The notes under the pieces were generated by a model that was not told where the DNA came from, searched no databases, and saw only the letters and a list, made by a program, of their open reading frames with translations. Shown here piece by piece: positions 1-12,645 of a stretch of DNA of 64,000 nucleotides (the first letter of the stretch is position 1; every line of letters begins with the position of its first letter). This DNA comes from Bdellovibrio sp. ZAP7 (GTDB taxonomy: Bacteria; Bdellovibrionota; UBA1018; CAIMNF01), in the NCBI GenBank assembly GCA_945874535.1, contig CAMCGZ010000007.1:54404-118403 (forward strand), in the 5' to 3' direction. The translations under genes were made by a program, and so were the position numbers.

Positions 1-1
1 C

Positions 2-343
2 GGAATTTGCATCCTCGTTTTCGGCTTTTCGAAAAGTTATCCTGTTTCATTCATCGCACTTCTTTTGAGTGGTGCTCTCGATTCGGTGAGCATGGTCATC
101 CGGGGTGCTATTGTGCAACTCTGCTCACCTGAAGGACTTCGTGGACGGATCGCTGCGGTCAATGCCGTATTCATCGGTTCATCGAATGAAATCGGGGAAT
201 TCGAGTCGGGGCTGGCGGCAAAGGTACTCGGTACAGTGAACTCCGTCCTTTTTGGCGGATGCATGACTCTGCTCACGGTCGCTTGGGTGGGATTGCGATC
301 TAACGAGATCCGGAACCTGGATCTATCCCGGCTTGAAAAGTGA
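2..343 (+). CDS. MFS transporter, C-terminal fragment (5' end outside window)
   Basis: The reading frame is open from the first bases of the window, so only about the last 113 residues are seen. They are hydrophobic, with a loop carrying SPEGLRGRIAAVNAVF followed by a last membrane segment and a short charged tail. That loop pattern is typical of the second half of major facilitator superfamily exporters of the EntS/MFS_3 type, which move small molecules across the inner membrane by proton antiport. The substrate cannot be told. Its 3' end overlaps the convergent transglutaminase-like gene by 44 bases. Confidence 0.7.
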   Translation, partial: GICILVFGFSKSYPVSFIALLLSGALDSVSMVIRGAIVQLCSPEGLRGRIAAVNAVFIGSSNEIGEFESGLAAKVLGTVNSVLFGGCMTLLTVAWVGLRSNEIRNLDLSRLEK

Positions 344-1925
344 TCCTTCTGAGAATTTTCCGGAGAGTTTGAAGCGTCTCCCGGTCCGGTGTGCGGTCTC
401 CGTACCGGAATTGGAGGTAGAGTCCGGTGAATTCGCCGATGAGGATCTTCTGTTCAGGAAGATGGGACTCCAGGCGGATCCGGTAATCCTCCGGACCTTC
501 ATGAAGCAAGCGGGGAAGGCCTGCTTTTTCTCCCCGACGGCAATAAAGACGGTAGAGCTCGAGGAGTTTTTCGTGTGGATCCTGCTTTTTGCGCGTAAAG
601 GCAAGTATCCCCGAAAGGAACACAAAAAAAAGCGTGAGACTCAATGCCAGTGCGGATCCCGGATTCTCCTCGAAGAAGAGCCGGATTTCGCTGATCACTG
701 CCTCGTAGATTTGTCCGGGAACCCCCGTGGTCCTGCTGTAGTTCGGCGGAGCTGCTCCCGGCACCGACAGGGTCGGATCGACCCTGACCCAGCGTTTTTC
801 CTTCTCAGACCAGAACTCGCTCCATGCGTGAGCATCATCCTCGTCCACCCGGTAACTTCCTGAGATAGGATTCCAGGTGCCTCCGCGGTAGCCGGATACC
901 ACCCTGGAGGGGACTCCCAAATGTCGCATGATTGCAGAAAAAGAAGCCGCAAAGTGTTCACAGTACCCCTGTCTGGAGTTCAAGAGAAAATTGGAAAGTC
1001 TCGGATGTTGTAGTTTTCCGGGACTCAGAGAATAGCTGAATTCGCGGGTGTACCAGTCGAGAATCCGATCCCGTAAAATGAGCTCATCTCCCGGCTTCTC
1101 AGGCTTCCAGGGTGCGAGTTTGTCCATCAGTCGGTTGTCAGCAATACGGATAGAGCGGCTTTCGATGGCATCGGGGCCCGGCAAATCGGGCTCGGGCTTC
1201 ATCGTCCCAGCCAGCATCAGATTCTCGGAAATCACTTCTACTCGGGAAGGAGAGTCGAGACCCACCGGCACCTCCGACTGGTGTGCGAAAAGAACCAACT
1301 TCTGCTTCACCTCCGAATCCGGATCCGACACCCGGTTCCGGACAGGCTTCTTGTGAAACCAGTGCATGCCATCCAGGGTGGTCGTGAGCGAATTCGCGCG
1401 CCAATAAAGACGGTCTCTCGGAATTTCGATTCCTGTTTTCACGATAAAGGCGGTCTTCCCGGAGGGAGTGAGGGATTCCTGTTGACCGGGTTGGATCTCC
1501 TGGCTCGATCCGAGACCAATGGTCGCGCTACTGGAGTAAGGGAGAAAACTCCTGAACGGACTGGAGGGGAAGACCGAGAAGAAAAGGGAAGCCAATAAGC
1601 CGATCACAAGCGAAAGTTGAGCCCCGTTTTTCAGAAGATCAGTCAGAAAAGTCTTCAGGTCACCCGGGCTGTTTTCCCAGGACAACACCATCCAGAGTAA
1701 AAAACAGTCAAAAAAAACCATGAAGAAGGGTAGGGGTCCGGTGGGGACCGAGTAGATTCTGAAGGCGAGAATCACGAAACACAAGAACACGAGTCCGGCC
1801 GGAAAGCGGGCCAGAACATTCCGGATCAAAACGGCAGCTGCTATGAGACCGCCGGTGACAGCGAGGGGTAGCAGCGAAGCTGTGACCAGTAGATGAATGA
1901 ACAGCGTGGTCAACGCCGGTGTCAT
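300..1925 (-). CDS. TgpA-like membrane transglutaminase (DUF3488/transglutaminase core)
   Basis: A 541-residue membrane protein. Several hydrophobic segments fill residues 1-125, a soluble transglutaminase-like core spans about 155-395, one more membrane helix lies at about 424-443, and a DUF4129-like cytoplasmic tail follows. The papain-type triad is visible: Cys322 in QGYCEHF, His366 in DAHAW and Asp383 in VDPT. The family is usually encoded with a MoxR ATPase and a DUF58 protein, exactly as here, and is thought to act on periplasmic proteins or peptides. The start ATG overlaps the stop of the DUF58 gene as ATGA, indicating translational coupling. Biological substrate unknown. Confidence 0.88.
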   Translation of the reverse strand: MTPALTTLFIHLLVTASLLPLAVTGGLIAAAVLIRNVLARFPAGLVFLCFVILAFRIYSVPTGPLPFFMVFFDCFLLWMVLSWENSPGDLKTFLTDLLKNGAQLSLVIGLLASLFFSVFPSSPFRSFLPYSSSATIGLGSSQEIQPGQQESLTPSGKTAFIVKTGIEIPRDRLYWRANSLTTTLDGMHWFHKKPVRNRVSDPDSEVKQKLVLFAHQSEVPVGLDSPSRVEVISENLMLAGTMKPEPDLPGPDAIESRSIRIADNRLMDKLAPWKPEKPGDELILRDRILDWYTREFSYSLSPGKLQHPRLSNFLLNSRQGYCEHFAASFSAIMRHLGVPSRVVSGYRGGTWNPISGSYRVDEDDAHAWSEFWSEKEKRWVRVDPTLSVPGAAPPNYSRTTGVPGQIYEAVISEIRLFFEENPGSALALSLTLFFVFLSGILAFTRKKQDPHEKLLELYRLYCRRGEKAGLPRLLHEGPEDYRIRLESHLPEQKILIGEFTGLYLQFRYGDRTPDRETLQTLRKILRRITFQAGIDPGSGSR

Positions 1926-2812
1926 CTGGCATCTCCATAGCCCGCAAGGGCCTTGAGGTGAGTTTTCATGGTATTCGCTGTCACGGGCCCCTGGGTGAAA
2001 GGCGCTTCGACGGTTGCATCGAAACCGGCACGTTCCGCATCGATTAACCAGCGGGTCATCTGTGAAAGAGCATCTTCCACAGGAAGGTGCCGGACCTCGT
2101 TCCAGCGCAACACAACCTTCGGTTCAGGATCCGAATCATAAACCCGGATCAGTTTTTTTTGATCACGCGCAAAACGCTTCCAGTCGATTCTCGCAGATGA
2201 ATCAGCCGGGTTTGCGGGGCGATGCTCGCGGTATTCGAGACGGGATTCGTCCGTGAGCGATGCTCTCTGTCTCCATGGGAGTGCTCCGGAGGGCGAGGGG
2301 TGGATCCATGCGGTGACACCCGATTTGAACCTTTTCCAGGTATGGAACATTCCCAGTGGATAATTACTAGTCACTGACAAATCTTGAAGCGGATGAATCC
2401 CCCGTTTGAAAGTCCCCAAGGGAATCCGGATCTCGATCGGGTTACCCGGGTCGATCCGGTCGACCATCCTCTGTTGAGAACGCGGACTACCGCGCACTCC
2501 GATCCACACTTTCCGACACATGCCTTTACCTTGATGTTCCAGGATCACTCTAGCCTCAACGGTGGTTCCGGCTGCCGCGAGCGGGCCCTCCAATACGCGA
2601 ATCTTCAAGTCCTTCACGTTGCCGTTGCTCTGAACCATCGCACTCAGATAGGGGATGGCGATCATGAATCCGATCAATTGGAGCAAGGGGCGATTCAGGG
2701 CCGCACCCAGGAACAAAAGCAAAAAAAAGAGACCACCGAAAGCGATACCGGCGCCGTTCGGCACGATGTAAGTCCGGTCGCTTCGGAAAATGCGGTCACT
2801 CCACCGGGACAT
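1922..2812 (-). CDS. DUF58 domain protein
   Basis: A 296-residue protein with two hydrophobic segments near the N-terminus (about 20-60) and a DUF58 region containing EYREHRPANPADSSARIDWK, close to the family signature of a basic arginine-rich patch followed by xxIDWK. DUF58 proteins have a von Willebrand A-like fold and are partners of MoxR AAA ATPases. It is the middle gene of a three-gene reverse operon, overlapping moxR by 17 bases upstream and the transglutaminase gene by 4 bases downstream. Its exact role is unknown; a scaffold or adaptor in a MoxR-dependent maturation complex is the common proposal. Confidence 0.86.
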   Translation of the reverse strand: MSRWSDRIFRSDRTYIVPNGAGIAFGGLFFLLLFLGAALNRPLLQLIGFMIAIPYLSAMVQSNGNVKDLKIRVLEGPLAAAGTTVEARVILEHQGKGMCRKVWIGVRGSPRSQQRMVDRIDPGNPIEIRIPLGTFKRGIHPLQDLSVTSNYPLGMFHTWKRFKSGVTAWIHPSPSGALPWRQRASLTDESRLEYREHRPANPADSSARIDWKRFARDQKKLIRVYDSDPEPKVVLRWNEVRHLPVEDALSQMTRWLIDAERAGFDATVEAPFTQGPVTANTMKTHLKALAGYGDAR

Positions 2813-3680
2813 GGGAGAGCAGTCCTGTCACATCCGGGATCCGGTGATTCATCACGGGGTGGGCAATCGCTTGTACGTCCTCAGGAATGACGAATTTCCT
2901 TCCGTGAAGAAAAGCCCAGGCCTTGGAGGCGCGGAGCAGATCCAGTCCGGCGCGAGGAGAAAGCCCTTCCCCGCTCAGGCGGCTTTCCCGGACCAGACGC
3001 AGAATGTAGTCGATCAGAGCAGGTGACGTGGTGGTTTTTTCGGCCTGCTCCTGCATCTCGATCAGTGTGGTGGTGTCCAGCACGGGTTCGAGACTTTGAA
3101 TTCTCAATGACCTGCGATCAGATCCGATCCCGTCTTCAAGGAGTCTTCTCTCGGACTCAAGGTCCGGATAGCCGAGTGGAATCCTCATCAGGAAACGATC
3201 GAGCTGTGAATCAGGGAGGAGTTGGGTGCCCGAGCTGTCTTTGGGGTTCTGAGTCGCAATCAGAAGAAAAACAGGTGGAAGCGGATGAGTAGCACCTTCT
3301 ACCGTGATTTCCCGCTCTTCCATCGCTTGAAGACATGCGCTTTGGGTCTTCGGTGAAGCACGATTCAGCTCATCACCGAGCACCATTTCCGCAAAGAGCG
3401 GCCCCGGTTGGAAAATCATTCGCGAGTCTTTCTCTGAAAAAATCGAGAAGCCGAGAATATCGGGTGGAAGCAGGTCGTTCGTGAACTGGATCCGATTGAA
3501 TTTCAGGCCGAGCAGTCGAGCGAGAGTTTTTGCAAGGGTGGTTTTGCCCATCCCCGGAATGTCTTCGATCAGGAGATGCCCGCGAGCCAGCAGGCAGCAA
3601 AGCATCAATTCGAGCTCCCGGTCTTTACCGTGGAACACCATCGAGGCGCTATTTAATACCTGTTTCAAGAGTGGATTCAT
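2796..3680 (-). CDS. MoxR-family AAA+ ATPase
   Basis: A 294-residue AAA+ ATPase. Walker A is PGMGKT (residues 42-47), Walker B lies in VLGDELNRA, and the MoxR hallmark ASPKTQSACLQAMEE follows. A C-terminal lid domain contains the usual GLSPRAGLDLLRASKAWA. MoxR proteins act as chaperone-like ATPases for the DUF58/transglutaminase partners encoded next. The annotated ATG lies directly after the T-run of a terminator-like hairpin and has no recognisable Shine-Dalgarno sequence; the N-terminal residues are needed for the family fold, so a much later start is unlikely. Confidence 0.9.
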   Translation of the reverse strand: MNPLLKQVLNSASMVFHGKDRELELMLCCLLARGHLLIEDIPGMGKTTLAKTLARLLGLKFNRIQFTNDLLPPDILGFSIFSEKDSRMIFQPGPLFAEMVLGDELNRASPKTQSACLQAMEEREITVEGATHPLPPVFLLIATQNPKDSSGTQLLPDSQLDRFLMRIPLGYPDLESERRLLEDGIGSDRRSLRIQSLEPVLDTTTLIEMQEQAEKTTTSPALIDYILRLVRESRLSGEGLSPRAGLDLLRASKAWAFLHGRKFVIPEDVQAIAHPVMNHRIPDVTGLLSHVPVE

Positions 3681-3715
3681 AAAAAAAACCCCGGAGAGGG
3701 GTACTCTCCGGGGTT
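3681..3715 (-). terminator. Rho-independent terminator between a small ORF and moxR
   Basis: A perfect 12-bp inverted repeat (arms 3687-3698 and 3704-3715, 5-base loop) is followed on the reverse strand by a run of eight T, ending one base before the moxR start codon. It most likely terminates the small reverse gene at 3727-3987. The abutment to moxR is unusual and could allow read-through control of moxR. Confidence 0.85.
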
Positions 3716-3726
3716 AAATGATTCAA

Positions 3727-3987
3727 TCAGGATGCTTTGCGGTTTTCCCACCACTGTTTCGCCCAGCGGGTCTCGGTGGCTTCCACCCAGGTGTTTCCGC
3801 GGACTTCTTTCCAGACAAATTCTTCAAGTTCGTCAGGGGTGCTGACATCGAGCCAGATCGAACAATCCCAGTTGCCGGTGGTGGACCACACGCCCCGCAC
3901 CCACTTGCTGCTTTTCCAGTTTTGCCATGCGGTTTCCGGAGTGCCCGGCTTCCACTTCACATTCACCCATGCTTGCCATTGATTCAT
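3727..3987 (-). CDS. Small Trp-rich protein, AsnC/RAM-like fold suspected
   Basis: An 86-residue, tryptophan-rich protein (11 Trp). The pattern WVRGVWSTTGNWDCSIWLDV, then a helix-like LEEFVWKEVRGN and a C-terminal WVEATETRWAKQWW, resembles the beta-alpha-beta layout of dimeric alpha-beta barrel/Lrp-AsnC ligand-binding proteins. That assignment is inference only. A Shine-Dalgarno-like AGGA lies 8 bases before the ATG, and a strong terminator follows the stop, so this is a monocistronic expressed gene. No signal peptide. Function unknown. Confidence 0.75.
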   Translation of the reverse strand: MNQWQAWVNVKWKPGTPETAWQNWKSSKWVRGVWSTTGNWDCSIWLDVSTPDELEEFVWKEVRGNTWVEATETRWAKQWWENRKAS

Positions 3988-4164
3988 TTTGAAATCCTAC
4001 TTTCTTCAGAAATTATGAGTTTTGATCGGAGGCGCAATCAATCGGCAAAAACTGCAGGATCTACTTGGCGGAATGACAGTTTTCTGGCGGAACAAGCGGT
4101 TCAACGCGATGTTTTTTCTCACCTTCGTTTTGGGGAACAGGTACACTGAAAGTGTCTGATTCTT

Positions 4165-5478
4165 TTGAAAAAGCCTGTGTTTCGACAACTGGGCACCGTG
4201 TTCGCAGTTCTTTTTGTTCTGCTCTCTTTCCCGGCACTCGCGAAGGAGGAGGGGGACTTTACCGTTATCGCAAATCGGGTCGATGGCAAGGGGCAAGTGA
4301 AAGTCTCCAAGGTGAAGGGTCAGTGGTTGTGGAAGGACGCAGCCTCGATTCCTTGCGTCAGCTTGGCGAAAGGTAAAAAAGAAATCAGGAAGTTGAATGC
4401 CTGCCTCAGTGAAATCTCGACGGTTGTCCCGGTCACCGAGAAAGACCAGACTGGAGAGAAAAAGGTCAAAGCGAGATACATTTTTGATATTCCTTTCGAC
4501 TTTCCTGTGGTGATCGCCTCTCCCGAGTGTGAATCGGCTGGAATCAGAGTGGAAACTTCGAGCCTGGTTCGCGGATTCGGAATTGTCGGAATCCGTTGTG
4601 GAAGTACAGGTCCCAAGTGCGCCGTGATCGGCTCCGGTCAGTCCGTGTGTTGGGATGCTGCTGGCGAGGCGGGAAAAGTGTCGACCTCGAATGGGCTGAA
4701 AGTCATGAAAGATTCCGAGGCTCCGCAGGGGCGGGATCCCCAGTACTTGATTATGAACCGCTCAGGTGCGGTGGCTGGAAAATTCTTGATGCGCATTCCA
4801 CTGCCCCCGGCGCCCGAGCCGACTCCCGCGATTGTGGTGGCTGAGGCGACCCCGGCTCCCACACCCAAGGCGAAGGTTAGGCGGTATTGGGTCTTCGGAG
4901 GGTACCTTGGGGCCTCTGAAGTCACCCATCAGAATCGCGCGGCGGATGGGTCAGGTCAGGTTCAAAACTGGGCAGGGAGGCAGGTAGCTCTGTATTTCAA
5001 TGCGAACCGGTTTTCGCCTGTGAGTTTCGGACTCATTCCCGAGATTGAGATGCGGATGAATCAAGGGGGAGGCCTTTCGGGAGTCACCGTGGCAGGAGCC
5101 TACCTCCACAAGAACCTCCTCCGTTCACGGAGACTGGCGCTTCTGGCGGGACTCGGCGGTGAAATCATGGGGATGAACGGTGAGGGCAGGTACGGGATCA
5201 TCTCTTCACTCGGATGGGCGGCCCATGTGGTGCTCAGACCCTTCGACAGGAGTTTCTTTGTGGCAGCAACCTACGGTCCGTTGCTCACGGCGGTCCCTTC
5301 CACCCAGAGTTTCTGGGCCGGCATCATTGCGGACGTGAGGCTCCGTTTGTTCGGAAGAGCCTTTCATGTGGCCGCCGATGCGGCATGGGCGAAGGTTCCG
5401 GCCGGGGTTTCGGCAGTCAATGCGGATTACAACTCAAGCCGCTACGGCTTGATGTTGGGATATTATTTCGGAGAATAG
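4165..5478 (+). CDS. Secreted/outer-membrane protein with C-terminal barrel-like region
   Basis: A 437-residue protein starting at TTG with a clear signal peptide (MKKP, hydrophobic core, cleavage after FPALA). Residues 25-210 form a soluble domain with several cysteines. A Pro/Ala-rich linker (about 212-235) follows. From about 240 to the end are alternating polar/apolar strands ending in an aromatic-rich YGLMLGYYFGE, as expected for an outer-membrane beta-barrel. It is 3 bases upstream of the SpoIIE-type phosphatase gene, so the two are in one operon. An extended TACACT hexamer at 4142-4147 may be its -10 element. I do not recognise a named family; a sensor or surface protein linked to the phosphatase is speculation. 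Confidence 0.78.
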   Translation: MKKPVFRQLGTVFAVLFVLLSFPALAKEEGDFTVIANRVDGKGQVKVSKVKGQWLWKDAASIPCVSLAKGKKEIRKLNACLSEISTVVPVTEKDQTGEKKVKARYIFDIPFDFPVVIASPECESAGIRVETSSLVRGFGIVGIRCGSTGPKCAVIGSGQSVCWDAAGEAGKVSTSNGLKVMKDSEAPQGRDPQYLIMNRSGAVAGKFLMRIPLPPAPEPTPAIVVAEATPAPTPKAKVRRYWVFGGYLGASEVTHQNRAADGSGQVQNWAGRQVALYFNANRFSPVSFGLIPEIEMRMNQGGGLSGVTVAGAYLHKNLLRSRRLALLAGLGGEIMGMNGEGRYGIISSLGWAAHVVLRPFDRSFFVAATYGPLLTAVPSTQSFWAGIIADVRLRLFGRAFHVAADAAWAKVPAGVSAVNADYNSSRYGLMLGYYFGE

Positions 5479-5481
5479 ACC

Positions 5482-7234
5482 ATGAAACACATTTCCACGA
5501 AAATTCTGGTGCTCACCCTACTTCTGGTCAGTACTTTGATTGTTTTGAACGGTGGGCTTTCCCTCCAGGTCTTGAGCACCGAAAGCCGCGCTTACACACT
5601 TCAGGGCCAGCAGTCACAGACCCAGGCAATTTCGAAGGTGTTCGAAACCGATTTTGCGAAGGCAAGGGAAGTGGCTGCGAAAATCATCAATTTGAAAGTT
5701 CGTGAAGAGGACCTCAAGAGCTCGCTCGAGAGCATCCTGAACGATGCACGGGACGTCAATTCGGCCGTCAAGGCGGTTGGAATCTACTTGAAGGATGGCA
5801 AAGCCCGTTGGGTCGAGGCTGGTGAACAGGAATTCTCGGGATTGATCAAGAAGGACGAGAACTGGCTCGGTTCCCTGGCCGCGACTTACGTCCTCTCCGA
5901 CACCGCTCTGGGTGAGGACAGTATTGCCTTATTCCCGTCGAAGTCGGTGGTGATCGGGGTTAGACTCGGCTTCAAGCATTTGAGGGTGGAGTGCGAGGGT
6001 TCGAATGTCGGGGTATTCAACCGGAATGGTGACCCGGTGATGTTCTGTAGCGATACCGCACAAAAACGGATGGATGCGGCAAAAGATGCGGTGAGAGATA
6101 TTCTCGCTTCCAGCTTCAAGTCCGGGACACTCGAGAAGAGCGCAGGTTTGTGGGGATACTCGGATCTTCTCGACATCGGAAAAGTGATCTCTGTCATCGA
6201 TACGCAAACCGCATACAGACCCGCCTACGTGCTCGGAGTCAAGATCGTGCTTTTGATCCTGATGTCAGTGGGAGTCGCTCTCGGTGCATCGATTCTCGTC
6301 GCCCGGAAGCTCGCCGCCCCGATCATCGAGGTGTCGAGTGCGACTGCCCGTATCGCTCAAGGAGAATTCGACACCCCGATTCACGTGGAGACCAAGGATG
6401 AGACCAAAATCCTGGCCGACTCCGTGGCGAGCATGGCGCAGAAAATCAAGAAACTCATCCAATCCGAGGTAGAGAAGACCAAGATCGAGGCCCAACTCGA
6501 GGTAGCGGGTGCGGTTCAAAGGATTTTCATCCCCGAGAAAACGGTCGCATTCGGCGATCTCAAAGTTTCGAGTTACTACAAGCCAGCGGATCAGTGCGGC
6601 GGCGATTGGTGGGGTTTCATCCGGGGAAAAGAGCGTGTGGCGATTCTCGTCGGGGACGTCACGGGGCACGGGTACGCCAGCGCCATGCTCGTTGCCACGA
6701 CGAGGGGTTGTGTGTCCATGATCCAGGATCAAGTCGAACGCGAGGGTGAAATCAACATGGGCCCGAAGGAGATTCTCCGGGCATTCAACCGGGTGGTATT
6801 CGAGGCGACCCGCGGTGAGATGAACATGACCGCTGTTTGCATGGTTCTTGACATCAAAAATGGGACTTTTGTTTATTCGAGTGCCGGTCACAATCCATCC
6901 TATTACCTCGATTCGGTATCCGGTGAGGCAAGGTCCCTGAATGCATCGGGAAGCCGTCTCGGAGACACCTTGGTGATGTCCGATGAACTCGATGAGATCG
7001 AGGGTTCATTCTCTTCAAGAGAAGACAAGATCGTTCTCTTTACGGACGGTATCCAGGATCTCGGCACACAGGAACAGGTCCTCGGTAGAAAGGGGTTCAA
7101 GAAATTTCTGAAGAGCCATGTCGGGCATAATGGAGAAGCCATTGTCGACTCCGTGATACGGGACTTGGTGCCATTGAACGATGGAGCTCCGCTCCTCGAC
7201 GATGTGACCTTCCTCGTGATCGAGCAGGGGAATC

Positions 7235-7245
<11 letters not shown>
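5482..7245 (+). CDS. Membrane-bound HAMP/SpoIIE-type PP2C phosphatase
   Basis: A 587-residue inner-membrane sensor phosphatase. Membrane helices lie at about 7-27 and 249-272, enclosing a periplasmic sensing domain of some 220 residues. A HAMP domain (about 273-325), a short coiled coil and a SpoIIE/RsbU PP2C domain (about 345-585) follow. Metal-binding acidic motifs CGGDWW and GDVTGHG (residues 391-397) and the SAGHNP motif are intact, so it should be active. Family members dephosphorylate anti-sigma-factor antagonists. No kinase or antagonist is encoded nearby. It ends 11 bases inside the FecR-like gene, suggesting coupling. Confidence 0.92.
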
Positions 7246-11240
<3,995 letters not shown>

Positions 11241-11241
11241 C

Positions 11242-12543
11242 TCAGTACCTCGCCCTTGATGTTTCGAGTTCCTCAAGGGCCTGAAGGATCTTGATGAAGT
11301 AGGGACCCTTGAATTGCGGGCGGACGTCGTCGACGAATTTGCGGAAGGACCAATCAGGGTGTTCGTAAACGTAATCCACAAACGCATGACTGATGATGAA
11401 CAAACAGGAAAGGGGGAACAGCTGTTTGAAGGTGATTCCCGCCGGAAACCCCGAACCGTCGGGGCGCTCCTTTTGTTGGAGCAGAATCCGCTCCACATCG
11501 ATCGAGTTCATTTCGTCGTCCTTGGACATCATGGCGCTGTAAGCAGGGCCTTCGAGGTAGGCTGATCTTTCTTCCTCTGAGAGTGAGTCCCTTTGGGACT
11601 CGAACGCCGCTTTGGATGGGATCTTGGCCAGTTTCGGCATTTCAAAGTACCTGAGGTCGTGCAAGTAGGACACATAGATCAGTTTGTCGATCGTGCTTTC
11701 AGTGACCCAGCCCAATGTTCTACCGATGGAACAGGAAACATAACAGAGAAGATCGATGTGGGTCTTTAGGTAGTTCCCGTTGCGGTCCACCTTGAGCGTC
11801 TTCATGGCGGTGGCGAATTTCGGCCTCTTCTCGAGTTTTGAAATAATCGACTCCATGTTGCTCCGGACCGTCTGAAAGTATTCCTGATCCTGGAAGAATT
11901 TTTCAGGATCCACATGGGCTGAACGGGGAAGGCGGATGAACTCCTGAAACACCTCTTCTGGAATTTCCTCTTCGAGCGCGATGGCCGCACTCCCCTCGCG
12001 GGTCCAGACCAGCCTGGCGGGAAGCGGCAGCGTTCGGGTTCCGAGTGCTTCGACTTCGAAGGCCCCTCCCTGTTTCAGCATGGAAGCCTGACCGGGATCC
12101 ACCCGGAGCCGTAAGCCTCCACGAGAAGCGTTGATGACGTCGAGTTCGAGGGTGTGCCGGTCGATCCGGATCCTCGCTTTCTTTGAATCCTCACTCTGGA
12201 AGAAGATCCGTCGGTGCCGTCTCCGTTCGGTCAGCACCAATTCATCCGAGATTTCGAGGACCAAGGTCCGGTCATGGAACACCGAAACCGCACAGCGCGC
12301 CACGCCCTCAGACGGGGTGAGCCGCACAAAGCAGTATTCCTGGCCGCTCAAGTCCGGGGACCCCTCCTTGAGTTCAATGAACAGGAGACTTTGGGATCGA
12401 TCGACCCGGATGAGAACGCCTGGAAAAAGCTGTCTTTTGTCACCCCGGTTGATCCAAAGTGAAAGTTCCGATTGAGCCGGGAGACCATCGAGGAGACGGA
12501 AAATTTCCTGGAGTCGCTTGGTAATCCTGAGTTTCGGCTCCAT
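11242..12543 (-). CDS. PilZ domain protein with degenerate HD-GYP-like C-terminus
   Basis: A 433-residue soluble protein. The c-di-GMP-binding PilZ signature is seen as RRRHRR (about residues 113-118) followed by NASRGGLRLRV, within a PilZ fold of about 110-215. The C-terminal half (about 235-430) looks HD-GYP-like. It has YLHDLRYFEMPKLAKI, where active HD-GYP enzymes have HDxGK, and a GYP-loop relative KERPDGSGFP. Several metal-ligand positions are altered, so it may bind rather than hydrolyse c-di-GMP. I chose the ATG at 12543 because AGGAAGG lies at suitable spacing; the TTG at 12552 sits too close to it. It heads a two-gene unit with the RsmI-like gene. Confidence 0.82.
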   Translation of the reverse strand: MEPKLRITKRLQEIFRLLDGLPAQSELSLWINRGDKRQLFPGVLIRVDRSQSLLFIELKEGSPDLSGQEYCFVRLTPSEGVARCAVSVFHDRTLVLEISDELVLTERRRHRRIFFQSEDSKKARIRIDRHTLELDVINASRGGLRLRVDPGQASMLKQGGAFEVEALGTRTLPLPARLVWTREGSAAIALEEEIPEEVFQEFIRLPRSAHVDPEKFFQDQEYFQTVRSNMESIISKLEKRPKFATAMKTLKVDRNGNYLKTHIDLLCYVSCSIGRTLGWVTESTIDKLIYVSYLHDLRYFEMPKLAKIPSKAAFESQRDSLSEEERSAYLEGPAYSAMMSKDDEMNSIDVERILLQQKERPDGSGFPAGITFKQLFPLSCLFIISHAFVDYVYEHPDWSFRKFVDDVRPQFKGPYFIKILQALEELETSRARY

Positions 12544-12602
12544 AGAAACCAATCCTTCCTGATTTCAGGGTACGCTCCGAAGCGGATAAGTCAAGTCAGG
12601 CA

Positions 12603-12631
12603 TTGACAAAGGGGAACTGATTTAGTACACT
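12603..12631 (+). promoter_or_regulatory. Sigma-70-type promoter for the L,D-transpeptidase gene
   Basis: A perfect -35 TTGACA (12603-12608) and a -10 TACACT (12626-12631) are separated by 17 bases. The gene start is only 14 bases after the -10, so the leader would be about 7 bases. Confidence 0.6.
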
Positions 12632-12645
12632 TTCGTGCTTTAACC

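Noticed and set aside
12543..12552. TTG at 12552 as the start of the PilZ protein
   Set aside because: It lies almost on the AGGAAGG sequence, whereas the ATG at 12543 has correct spacing.
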